Part shown: positions 54,960 through 64,000 of the stretch, piece after piece
Layout: every line of letters begins with the position of its first letter
Numbering within the stretch: the stretch's first letter is position 1
NCBI RefSeq assembly: GCF_000516985.1
Contig: NW_006917096.1
Location: 3,147,606-3,211,605, forward strand
DNA length: 64,000 nt
Direction: 5' to 3'
Origin: Pestalotiopsis fici W106-1
Lineage: Eukaryota > Ascomycota > Sordariomycetes > Amphisphaeriales > Sporocadaceae
Position numbers and translations under genes: made by a program
Notes under the pieces: generated by a model
What the model was told of the DNA's origin: nothing
Seen by the model: the letters and a program-made list of their open reading frames with translations, nothing else
Database searches by the model: none

Positions 54960-55495
54960 ATGGCGTCTCAGCTTCTACCCCTAGGTAAGGGTCTAATTGA
55001 TTGACGTATATCTGGGCACGTGCTAAACAGCTGGGCAGAACTTATCGACAAGTGCGTTGGCTCGAGAATATGGGTTGTCATGAAGGGAGACAAGGGTACG
55101 GCCTCGTAATGCAGACCTGTTCCTCATGCATGAGACTGACGAAGAAGGACAGAATTCAGCGGCACTCTGCTAGGGTTCGATGACTACGTCAGTACGTAGA
55201 CCGGCTGCTGTTGCCATGAACGTGGGGAGGGATTGTTATTGACAACTGAGTACAGACATGGTGCTGGAGGATGTGACCGAGTTGTATGTCTTCCTCTACG
55301 GCAAAGTAGTCTCCGTATGGCCTGGCTAACTAGTCACAGCGACTATTCTGGCAACCACACCAAACTGTCAAAGATTCTGCTGAATGGCAACAACATTTGC
55401 ATGGTTAGTCAAACGTCAACCTTGATTGTCATTACGTGCTTAACATGTTTATCCAGTTGATTCCTGGAGGCGAAGGACCCGTGGCTGCTTCGTGA
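54960..55495 (+). CDS. LSM5: U6 snRNA-associated Sm-like protein LSm5
   Basis: Six exons within 536 bp: 54960-54984, 55039-55095, 55153-55191, 55256-55283, 55340-55403 and 55457-55495 (252 nt, 83 aa). All borders are GT..AG and all phases agree. The spliced protein MASQLLPLELIDKCVGSRIW.. contains the Sm1 motif ([30 protein letters not shown]) and the Sm2 motif (ILLNGNNICMLIPGG), as expected for LSm5, and the length fits. LSm5 is a ring subunit of both Lsm2-8 (U6 snRNP, nucleus) and Lsm1-7 (mRNA decapping, cytoplasm). Four of six exons are shorter than 40 nt, so no single frame reveals the gene. The exon 2 donor (gtacgg) is the weakest junction. Confidence 0.95.
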
Positions 55496-55867
55496 TAGAG
55501 AGAAGTTTTTGAGGAAGGTTAAGGAAAAGAAGAAGAAGGGGGAAACCTGGAAGAGAAAAGATCCGAGTATCAGATTTCGGAAAGAAACATTCATAGCAGT
55601 CATGCGCAATTCGACTCTAGTCACGGGATGCAGGACGTCGCCTGGAGAAATAATGGCACAATGGGTTTGTTAAGCCAAGGCCGAAGATGGCCAATCTCAA
55701 TTATGTTTCATCTATGCTTCCCATGCATGCATATCACGATGTATCAAGACCCTTCCCGGGCCAGACTTTTGTGCCCTTTACGCCAGAACGCCTCTATCAG
55801 ATTGGTGCCTAATCAGTAATGCAAAGACCACCATGTGCCGTGAACGCCGAACCATGAAATCAGGCGC
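55496..55867. other. Convergent intergenic region
   Basis: About 370 bp between LSM5 (+) and RPB11 (-); 3' UTRs only. Confidence 0.5.
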
Positions 55868-56985
55868 CTAGTAACCGCCAGTGTTGTTCTGGTCCTGGTT
55901 GCCGGCCGAGACCATCTTGCGCAGCTCGTACTCTCGAGTGAACTCGCGAGCAAGGTGACCGTAAGATGCAATGAGCTGCTTGCAGACAGAAAGGAGAGCC
56001 TCCTTGGGCTGGATGGTGCCATCGGTCTGAACACGGATCAGGACCTCGGGGACGTTGGGATGGGCGACTAGAGAATGTGAGCACAATGTGATGGATGTAG
56101 GCAGAGATAGAATGTCGAGCTTACCCTTGTAGCCACACATGAGAACCTTGGGGTGTCTCTTGAGGTACTCGGCGAGTAGATTGCCCAAAGTGTGGTCTTC
56201 CTTGTTCAAGATGAAATCAGAGGTGTTGGACATGCCTGGCATAGGGTCAGGTTCTCAATCAGGAAAAATTTGGCGGTGCAAACAAAGCTTACCAGCATAG
56301 ATCTTCTCCTCGATCTTCTTCTGATCGGGATCGAGCAAGAAAAGCTCAAAACTAATGAAACGTCAGCAAATCAGCGACTCGGCTAGAAAATGCAAATTGC
56401 AGCTCCTGGGTGGCAGACGGCTTGGGCTTGTTGGTCTCCGAATGGTTGATGGACTCGTGGGGCGCCATGGTGACTTGATTGCGATAGTCTTGGTGTTGAG
56501 TTGTCTTGGTGTAGATTTGTCTTGGTGTCAAGTTGTCTTGCTCTGCTTATTTTCTCTTTCGCAAAAGATTGACGATGGAATAAGAGGTGGGAAAGCTTGA
56601 GGAAGGTGCCAGTCCCCAGAGCTCGAGGTTTTGAAGAGTTCCTGCCCAGACATTCCGTCGTCCCAGCGATGCCCCTCTAAGCCCAACCTCAGGCAGCTGA
56701 GATTTCTTTCAGCGTGTCTCGTCGACAGCTCAACCTGCTATTCCATTCTCCCTTAGGACAAAGCCACCGGAGGGCATCGTCGTCATATTGGCAAGCAGAG
56801 CCGACGGGGAGATGCCCAGTCTGACTGAAGTGATTCGCCCCTCGACTTGATCAACCACCACGATACCGGAGCCAAAGCCAAAGAAGCCTGCCACGCCGAC
56901 CATTTCATCCAGGATGCCATCTCGCTGCCGCACGCCGAGCTGCTTCGAAGTGAAATCGGTGCACTTACCGATCGGGAGCGTTCAT
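55868..56985 (-). CDS. RPB11: RNA polymerase II subunit RPB11
   Basis: Preferred model: exons 56985-56969, 56351-56293, 56235-56125 and 56067-55868 (387 nt, 128 aa). Exon 1 is 17 nt and encodes MNAPD plus two bases of Arg, ends at a consensus gtaagt donor, and joins exon 2 to give MNAPDRFELFLLDPDQKK; MNAPDRFELFLL is the start of yeast Rpb11. The rest has the alpha-like dimerisation motif NKEDHTLGNLLAEYLKRHPKV and GYKVAHPNVPEVLIRVQTDG, and a C-terminal helix (LAREFTREYELRKM). RPB11 pairs with RPB3 to nucleate Pol II assembly. Intron 1 is 617 nt. Inside it an ATG in good context at 56468 opens a 22-codon frame (MAPHESINHSETNKPKPSA) that could be an alternative first exon. Intron 3 (57 nt) has no in-frame stop, so its retention would insert 19 residues. 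Confidence 0.93.
56401..56468 (-). other. Possible alternative first exon of RPB11, inside intron 1
   Basis: ATG at 56468 in a strong context (gtcaccATGG), preceded by a CA-rich, leader-like stretch (repeats of caccaagac between about 56469 and 56530). The frame MAPHESINHSETNKPKPSATQEL could join exon 2 in phase only by a GC donor at 56400 or a poor GT donor near 56417 (gtctgc). The leader-like upstream sequence argues for real initiation; the weak donors argue against a protein-coding isoform. Confidence 0.35.
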
Positions 56986-57593
56986 TTTGACTAAATTTTC
57001 AGTTCAGAAACCAAGAAATGATATAGGTGATGCAATTTAAGTCAAATTTCTGCAAGCATTCGGCTGTGAGGATGTCCAAAAGCTCAGTATTGAAGGATGT
57101 GAGTGATGTGAATGTTTAATGCAAGAGAAGCAGAATGGCCGAATGCGATGCGTTGACCAGACAGACACCAGCACAGGGAGAATGCGGCGGGCAAGTCGCG
57201 GCGGGCTACCTTGCAGTTGGCGCTAGGGCAGATTAGGTCAAGTGCGTGCTCGGATGAACCCCGGTCAACCCTGTCAACTATTATGGTATGTAGATGGCTG
57301 CTGCGCTTTGCATTTCACCTTTCACAACCTAGTCTCGGTTTTTTTTTTTGCAAAATGGCGATGGTAATGTATCCTTTGTTCATTTTTTTTCTGCTTCTTT
57401 TTTAACAAGACAATATCAACTATAATGATCGCTTAGATCTGTACCATGGGAACGTTTGAGTCTCCACATGGCTGAACCCCTAAGCCACCTCATCACACAA
57501 GCGCAGCTAACTCTTCGAGTCCTGCCTGGTCTCCTACAAATTCTTGGGCTGTATATGATTGGACAAATCAAACAATCAAGACCGATTTATCCA
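56986..57593. other. Intergenic region, promoter of RPB11
   Basis: About 610 bp between the RPB11 start and the 3' end of the cotransporter gene. It contains T-rich runs near 57337 and 57384; no coding signal. Confidence 0.45.
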
Positions 57594-60500
57594 TCACAGG
57601 CTTACTGTGACAGTCATATTATTGCTAAGAACGAGCAAGACTGGCGGCAACTCGTGACACAGAACCTCAATATCAGCTAGATATCGCAGACTTGCCTCCT
57701 GGCTCTTGCAAGTCCCTTCGTCTGGGATAGGCAATGTTGTAAGGAGCACCACCGTTTCCCGACTATTCTGACGCATGAGTTCGTTTAAGATCATATGCTG
57801 GGCACGGCTTGGCAGATCATTAAAAGACAAGGGCAAGTCCTGCGTCGAGTAGTTGGAGCGGGTCTCTGTCTCATTCGCTGAACCCGAGTGAAACGAGTCT
57901 ATCAGCTCTGGTATTTGTGGTTGCATGTCTGGACCTCCGGTCTTTGCAGAGTTGGAATTCCTCCGCGACCGGGTCATGGGCGTACGCGCCGGCTCCGTTT
58001 CCTCAGCAAACATAAGTCGCTGCTCTCCACCCTCTTCGCTATGAACTCGCGTCTCTGGGACCGGTCGGCTTGAAAACTTTCTCATGGAAGATGAATGTCT
58101 CGATAGTGCAGGTCGAGCTGGTTGCGTAGTCGTAGATGGAGGTTCGACGGACTGCTGCGTGCTTTCAGAGGGTACCAGTAATGCTTGTGTGCTCTCAGAA
58201 CGCTCAAGGGATTCATGGGGCTTGACGGTTGGCCGTCTGGGTGCAGCAGGGGGTGCTGCCAATTTTATGGCACCATAGCTCTGGTTGCTGCGGCCTTGTT
58301 CTCCGGGGGCTGTTGCTGTTGGGTGCAGCCCCGGGGGCCGAAGTAAGTCTCCATCGTTCGTTGTCCTTCCAGAATGTAGTAACGGGCGGGTTACATCATG
58401 CCTATGATCAGCATCATAGTCGCTAGCCGCATCATTGAAGTCAACGTCAGAAGACGGAGATGATGGTGATTCATCATCACTAGAATCATACATTGGCTGA
58501 TCGGTTTCATCACCTAAAACATTTGGATCGAGATGAGATGTACGAATGCCGATATTGGCTCCTAGCCTCGTTACTCGGGAGACGGTGGACTTTTTGGGCA
58601 GCCCGAGCACGTCCTGTCGTGATGGAGATGAGCCTCTTCGCCGGCCTGAGCTCAGCAATTCTCCCAAGGATTGGTATTGCTGCGTTCGAGATGAGCCGTA
58701 GCGGATATCTCGAAGTTCTTGCCACCATTCGTCTTTATCAAGCACCTGATTGACGTCCTTATCAACTCCATTCCTCACGGTGCCATTGATGATGTAGTCG
58801 TATGTAGACAGAGCACCAGAGGCTAACCAGAATACCTGGACCTCAGCCTCAATGCGCAGTTTCTCCAGCAATGCTTTGAGCCTAGCACGTTCCTCGTCGA
58901 CTTCAGTATCGTATTCGACAAACACTAGGATTCTTAAAGAAAAAGATTTTTTCCAGTTGGGAACGCTGAGCAAGATGTATCCCAGCTGTAAAATCAATGT
59001 ATCTGGCTTTGCGTCAATCATTGGAACCAAAAAAAAAAAAAAAAAAAAAAAAGAACATCGGCTTTTGGGCCAATGGTTCCCATCCAGCCTGTGTTGAGCG
59101 ATATAGCCAACTAGAAGGTACTTACATGTGTCAAAATTTGTTGTCAGTACATTTTTGCCCTCGGCTGAGATCTCTGCAGACATTTGAATTGGCCAGAGAT
59201 CCACGTACTTTTTCGTGTTGGTACCATCTGACCTAGGTGTTTCCAGTGCTTGGAATCCTTTGCCAATGGCAACATTCAAACGATGCCTCAGAGCAAGATC
59301 TTCCAGAATTGTAACGTAGCTTGTTGGGGACAACATCCCTTCGGTACGAATCTGATCTGTCGGAAGTGAAAATTCCAGAATTCGTGCTGAAGTGTCCCCT
59401 CTGCGCCGACGGCGAACAGTTCCATCGTTGAATTTGCGATCGAAGCTTGGCTTACTCGGAGATGGGGGAACAGACGCTATGTCGGCCTCTGGGAGCGACT
59501 GGCGGAGCTCATCCATGTTGTAAAAGCCTAGAATAGCTATGTTGGGCCGCATGCCACCTAAACCAGCAGACAAGATTAAATTACGAACACCCCATTCGAT
59601 GGTCGGCGACATGGTCAACTGTACAAATGCCTTGATCCGAGAAAATTCCGAAATGTACTTGGTCCAGGCAGATTGCTGTAGCTTCGCTTCGTGGATACCA
59701 GTATTGAAATCGTCAGTGACAATGACGTGCCCGAGGATGTACAGTGCACCCTTTTTCATCGAGTTGCAGAATTGAATCAAGCGAGTATGGCGTCTCGGAT
59801 CATTGATCAGCAATATAATTTGTGGCCGCCAGAACTTGATGTGTTCCGGCTTAAGTCGCAGCAGATATTTTCTCACTTGGTGATAGATGAGGTTCTGGGA
59901 TACATCGCCCCAATGCTTCGGGGGTGACATGTAATGTATGACCAGGAAAAGGAAGACGAGCAGACATATGGCTATTGCGGCGTATGTCTCGTCAATGAAG
60001 AACATTGCTGCTGCAGAGAGCATACTGCCTGCAAAGGCACTCTGCCAGCTGAAAAACTTAAAGGCAGGTCGGAAATTGGGCGCCGAACCAATCTTCAGGA
60101 GAAAACATGCCAAGTTCATGACGAAAAAGGTCATCTGTAAAATATTAGTATTGTGGGAAGGAATATATAGTCATGTTTCGTCTTACCTGGTAACCCATTG
60201 CTATCAAGGTGGCAATCTGGTTGAGATTGGCAAATAGGGCGACTTGAGCAATGATATATGTAAGTAGTACAGCGTATATCGGCTCATCTCCGCGTTTTGT
60301 TCCGTATCCAAAAACAAACAAGCCTGGCAGAGGTTTATCTCTAGCCAGTGCCTGTAAGAGCTTTGCAGACCCAATCAAGCCCATCAGGGCCGAGAAAAGC
60401 GTGGTCGCACATTCGCCGGCAAGAATAAGTGGGCTCCATAAGCTTGTTGTAGAAATGACATTGGTATGGTGAAGAAAAGACTGATGAGTTATGCTCGAAG

Positions 60501-61371
60501 CCATTGACAAAATGACTAGCAAGTAAAGCACCAAGGTAGATAACATTGCCCACAGTGTGCCTTTCGGAATTGCCTTGCTCGGATTCTTGAGATCGCCCGA
60601 CATGGAAGCTCCTGCAAAAATGCCAGATGTCGCTGGGAAAAGAACTCCAAAGAGTTCGCGGAATGTCTCCGAGCCTTTGTAGTGAGGGCGGCCGCCAGGA
60701 TACAAATTAGACAGAAACGTCTGGGCACTCATGCCCGTGAACTCAACGCCAAGGTCTGTGTCCTTGAATGGTCGGCGTGCCATGGCTGAAATGGGTATGC
60801 TCAATGTCGATATGAGCAGGACGACCAGTAGACCGTTGCTGGCTTTGGCAAAGATGCCACTACCCGCCAGGCAGAGTGCCGTGCAAAAGATGAGAGCACA
60901 TGTTTCCATCAGATAGCTCTCCCAAAAGCCTGCTGGTATGAGCTCGGGCATGTTTAGTTTTAAACAATCAATCAAGCCCACTACGTTCAAGGCCGTGTTG
61001 AGTACTTGAGCAAGATAGAACAAGACTCCAATAGAGCCGCCAAACTCTGGCCCGAGAGACCGAGAGATTAGGTAGTAGGCACCACCACCTTTGACCTCGC
61101 CATTGGAAGCTATAGCGGAGAGTGAGAGGGTCGTGATAAGGTCCACGAAATAAGCAATGGCGAGTAGACCTTTATTGTCAAGAATTAGACTGATGGCTCG
61201 ACTAGAAGCAGGGGTAATCTACGTACCTAGTATACCAAAGAGACCAATACGTCCTAAGATTGAGCCGAACCGTAGAAACATCAAAATGCTTATGATGTTT
61301 AGGACTACGGGGATGTAGACTCCCGAGACCACGCCAAGCTTGGCCTTTTTATTTGGGGCAGTTGACTCCAT
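57594..61371 (-). CDS. vhc1: Cation-chloride cotransporter, SLC12/Vhc1 family
   Basis: Four exons, 61371-61227, 61169-60187, 60134-59126 and 59002-57594 (3546 nt, 1181 aa), all in frame. Spliced N-terminus: MESTAPNKKAKLGVVSGVYI, then PVVLNIISILMFLRFGSILG with TM1 (ILGRIGLFGILG|GLLAIAYFVDLITTLSLSAI). The family signature region SNGEVKGGGAYYLISRSLGPEFGGSIG follows. About 12 hydrophobic segments reach to about residue 470 (YVxx-free loops with GIFAGASMSGDLKNPSKAIP, typical of SLC12). A large cytoplasmic C-terminal half comes next (HWGDVSQNLIYHQVRKYLLRL; FWRPQIILLINDPR; LVFVEYDTEVDEERARLKALLEKL) with a long Ser/Pro-rich insert. It ends LPPVLLVLSNNMTVTVSL, a conserved family terminus. Yeast Vhc1 is a vacuolar K-Cl cotransporter; vacuolar location here is inference. 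Intron 3 carries a T24 run on the coding strand. Confidence 0.95.
59029..59052. repeat. A24 homopolymer in a cotransporter intron
   Basis: Run of 24 A (T on the coding strand) within the 123-nt third intron of the cotransporter gene, about 27 nt upstream of the acceptor, so it acts as an extreme polypyrimidine tract. Confidence 0.9.
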
Positions 61372-63580
61372 CTTGCTCAAGAAAATCCCAAGCACGGAGA
61401 AGGTCGAAGTTGAAGTCGATCTGTAGCACTAGGAAAGTCACTCAACACGTTTGCTACGACGGACCACATGCTTTATCATTTGCCTGCACAATCTGAATGT
61501 TTGGCAATTGCATTGACCAAGTGTCTCGATTTGGATGCCAATCGCCGCCAGCAGGATCTCAGCAAAGAAGACGATGGGATATGAAAACCATGTACGTGGC
61601 GGGAATGAATCCTATGGCAAAGGAAGGGGAATTGGTGTGTGTGAGAGAAAGAGCGTGCCAAGCGTACTGCGTAGGCATGTAGTGAATGTAGCGGAGGAGG
61701 ATCAGCTTGGTTGGAACTTGGGGGCTACGTAAATCACCAGTCAGTATCGAATGCTAGCCGGGATCTAGTTGTCGATCCCTTCAGTCTAACCCCGCGCTGG
61801 TGGATTTAGTGCCAAGGACAGAAAAGGCGAATCCAACGATGTTTGGCAGGCAAGAGATTTCGACCGTCTACTCCAAGGGTGTATGCGCACTACGAACTGC
61901 TATCTGCAACTAAAACTTGAAAGTTATCTGTGGCCAGTTGCGCTTTCTTCTTCTTCATCGAGTAAGAAGCTGTATTAAAGTGGACAAAGATCTCAGCCAA
62001 GACGCGGGGCATAGCAGAAGACGCAGCGTTCCGGAGATAAGCCACCCAAGGGCATTGCGAGACTCGACTTCTATCTGAGGTCTGGTCTTCCACAAAAAGG
62101 TCGGAGTAGTAGTAGTAGTTTGGTGTAAAAAGGATTGACCGCCAAGCACGATTTTGGTTCATCCCACGAGAGACGTCACGTCCTGTTGGTATTCCAGAGC
62201 GAATCAGTCCAACTGTTTTGTTGGGTAGCTCAACAACGCTTGAAGAAAATGGATGGCCAAGGTATCGTGGTCGTCGATTAATGAGACACTTGTGTCAATC
62301 AATGTGCGACTCATTTGCTCGTGACCTGTGTGATTTTGAGAGTGTCAATACTGCCACTTGAGGATGCTACTTCTCACGATCAACTTGTTTCGATGCACTA
62401 AAAAGAGATCTACTCAGCCCCCAGTTTGTATGTATGATAGGTGTGGAATATGAGGTCCCTGATTTCAGAAACCACCGCAACATATCAAAGTATGGGCCAG
62501 ATATTTGCAGATCTCGCCAGTGGGTGTTGGGTGGCGCATCATGTCGTTGACGCTTGGATCACGGTATGATTTATGCACCCAACGATGCGGGCTCCGATGC
62601 CAGTATTTGTGGACATATTTGTGGGAATATGGAGGCCTTCATCGGTAGCAGGGGCCATGTCTTCAGATGCAAGTGATAAAAAGACGTCACAGCTCCGAGG
62701 ATCCACTGAGCTTTGCATCGTCTTGAGGCAGCATGCTCAGTGCTAATGATATTCGGTGATGAGGTCTCAATAGTTGTAATGGTGATAAATACATTGCGAT
62801 CTTGTCGCATATATACCAATCTCGCTGCAAAATGTATTGGCAACCATTTTGCTGATAAAGAGGTGTTCAGGTGGTTGGTAGTAAGCAGCAATGAGGCGGC
62901 AACAAGCAATTCTAGCCTACCAGGCACGGGCGATTATCTATCAGCGGGCCCTGGCCCTTACCTCAGCGGCTGGGTCCGGCGCTGTAAACGCGCCTCGGGG
63001 TCCTTGATATCTGGTATGTCGGCGTATCCTGGTTCATCACCTGCCTGACTCGGCGGCGCATCTGCCCCAACTCTGGGTAGTCCCGTGAGTGAGAGTCAGC
63101 CCATCACGAGGGCTTTTCGCATTCTTCACTTCATGAGAGGTGAGAAACAAAAAGCACGAAAAAAAACCCTCGAGCCCACAGCACTTGTAATAAAATCATC
63201 GGGCGCGCCAGCTTGACTCACTGCCGGGCCTCGTGAGTCGTCTGCCTTCTTACCCTCTTCGGGTCTCTTATCGCCCTTTCACCAGTCTTATCGGTCTTTG
63301 TTCCAACCCGGCCAGGGCTGACGGCATCGCATCGCATCACCACAGTGCCCACGCACGCTGCTACGCAATAACGCCGGCGCTTCTTTGCCTGCCTGCATAT
63401 CACTCTCCGCTGCCAACCTAGTTGCCTCAACTCCGCTGGTACGGCGATCCTCCTCCACCACATCTTTGGGGCCACTTTCCACCTCGACCCTTCTTTCCTA
63501 CATACTTTTCTTGCCCGCGCCCATTCTCTCGGTAGTGTGAACTCTGTATCTTCGACTTCGCCAAATCTCCAGACGACGAA
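61372..63580. promoter_or_regulatory. Divergent intergenic region between vhc1 and the right-edge gene
   Basis: About 2.2 kb. No supported gene. The last 500 bp before 63581 are pyrimidine-rich (repeats of cttct/tcttc), typical of a leader. The stretch at about 62940-63010 is GC-rich. The minus-strand frame at 63218-63742 overlaps the start of the plus-strand gene and is rejected. Confidence 0.45.
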
Positions 63581-64000
63581 ATGGCTACGCCGAACCGCGG
63601 CAGAAGCCAAACTCCCCAGCCCAGGAATCCCTTCGATATTCCTGTGGCCTCCTCCCCGGGATCGATCCTCAGTCGCAACTACGGCACTTCTCTTCCTCGA
63701 GCCGATGCTACCGCTCGACTGGCTACGCCGCCCGTCCCTCACGCTTGGAATACGCCGCCGCGAAGCTCGAATTCACCGAGCCGTGCCAATGCGGCCAACT
63801 CGGACGATGCAACGCCGCTGGCAGGGCCTGGGCAAGGCAGTGTAGGACCGGGCGTGTCAGCTCTTGCTGCAGCATTGTCCAATTCCGTGGGCAACTCTCC
63901 TCCACGATTTGGAACGCCCCCACGTGTCGGGACGCCGCCTCTTGGACGGCCACCTCTGTCTCCTTCCGGATCCGGTTCGAATCTGGCAGGCGAAGCCGGA
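63581..64000 (+). CDS. Pro/Ser-rich N-terminus of a larger protein (cut by window end)
   Basis: ATG at 63581 (gacgaaATGGC) opens a frame with no stop through the last base, 140 codons. It begins MATPNRGRSQTPQPRNPFDI, is low complexity and Pro/Ser/Gly-rich, and carries repeated TPPR/GTPP units (FGTPPRVGTPPLGRPPLSP) and a short helical-looking SALAAALSNSVG segment. Such tails are usual on fungal membrane transporters or signalling proteins. No family can be named from this part. Potential SP/TP phosphorylation sites are abundant. The rest of the gene lies beyond the window. Confidence 0.75.
   Translation, partial: MATPNRGRSQTPQPRNPFDIPVASSPGSILSRNYGTSLPRADATARLATPPVPHAWNTPPRSSNSPSRANAANSDDATPLAGPGQGSVGPGVSALAAALSNSVGNSPPRFGTPPRVGTPPLGRPPLSPSGSGSNLAGEAG

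Noticed and set aside
56401..56468. Taking the ATG at 56468 as the main RPB11 start
   Set aside because: Needs a GC or poor GT donor and gives an N-terminus unlike Rpb11, whereas the 56985 exon restores the conserved MNAPDRFELFLL start with a consensus donor. Kept only as a possible alternative exon.
63218..63742. 174-codon minus-strand frame at the right edge
   Set aside because: Overlaps the plus-strand start at 63581, Arg-rich shadow composition, no domain.
1..64000. tRNA, 5S rRNA, CRISPR arrays, transposons
   Set aside because: No cloverleaf with a proper GGTTCRANTCC box, no 5S-like block, no regular direct-repeat/spacer array, and no transposase, reverse transcriptase or long terminal repeat was seen by eye.

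Overview
The window is nuclear DNA of a filamentous ascomycete (Pezizomycotina), most likely a Sordariomycete and probably Hypocreales. Genes carry short GT..AG introns with CTAAC/CTGAC-type branch sites. Coding regions are GC-rich, intergenic regions are 0.5-6.5 kb, and the gene set includes an NRC-2-type kinase, a fungal ADAM protease and a NACHT-ankyrin protein. The class and order assignment is inference. I saw no rRNA, tRNA, CRISPR array or intact transposon.

Layout. 0.7-4.2 kb: a lysine-rich hypothetical protein (+) and an HSF-type (Sfl1-like) transcription factor (-, 4 exons). 4.2-10.8 kb: a long gap with only weak coding candidates. 10.8-15.3 kb: a head-to-head WD40 pair, SepB/Mcl1/Ctf4 (-) and an uncharacterised WD40 protein (+). 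15.9-18.9 kb: a single-exon NACHT-ankyrin NLR-like receptor. 19.5-28.2 kb: three minus-strand genes (a hypothetical protein, an NRC-2/Fpk1 AGC kinase, an AT-hook/C2H2 protein). 29.1-34.2 kb: Tma46 (-), OST4 (+) and a Yra1/ALY mRNA-export factor (+) with a 910-nt intron. 35.0-35.8 kb: a three-exon small conserved-looking protein (-). 35.8-40.7 kb: a gap. 40.7-43.1 kb: an ADAM metalloprotease (-). 46.5-47.9 kb: an F-box/2EXR-like protein (+).

From 48.5 to 61.4 kb lies a compact housekeeping block: DNA polymerase delta subunit 2 (-), Ytm1 (+), a DEDDy 3'-5' exonuclease (-), LSM5 (+, six tiny exons), RPB11 (-, with a 17-nt first exon behind a 617-nt intron) and a Vhc1/SLC12 cation-chloride cotransporter (-). 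Several of these are divergent pairs with shared 0.5-0.8 kb promoters. At the right edge a Pro/Ser-rich protein starts at 63581 and runs out of the window.

Functional themes are replication (SepB, POLD2), transcription and RNA handling (RPB11, LSM5, Yra1, HSF), ribosome biogenesis and translation (Ytm1, Tma46), and membrane or surface biology (OST4, NRC-2, Vhc1, ADAM). The NLR-like protein is the one evident innate-immunity/allorecognition-type gene. No operon-like system or secondary-metabolite cluster is visible. The most interesting signals are the amyloid-like N-terminus of the NLR, the RPB11 and Yra1 gene structures, and several genes that only become visible after splicing.
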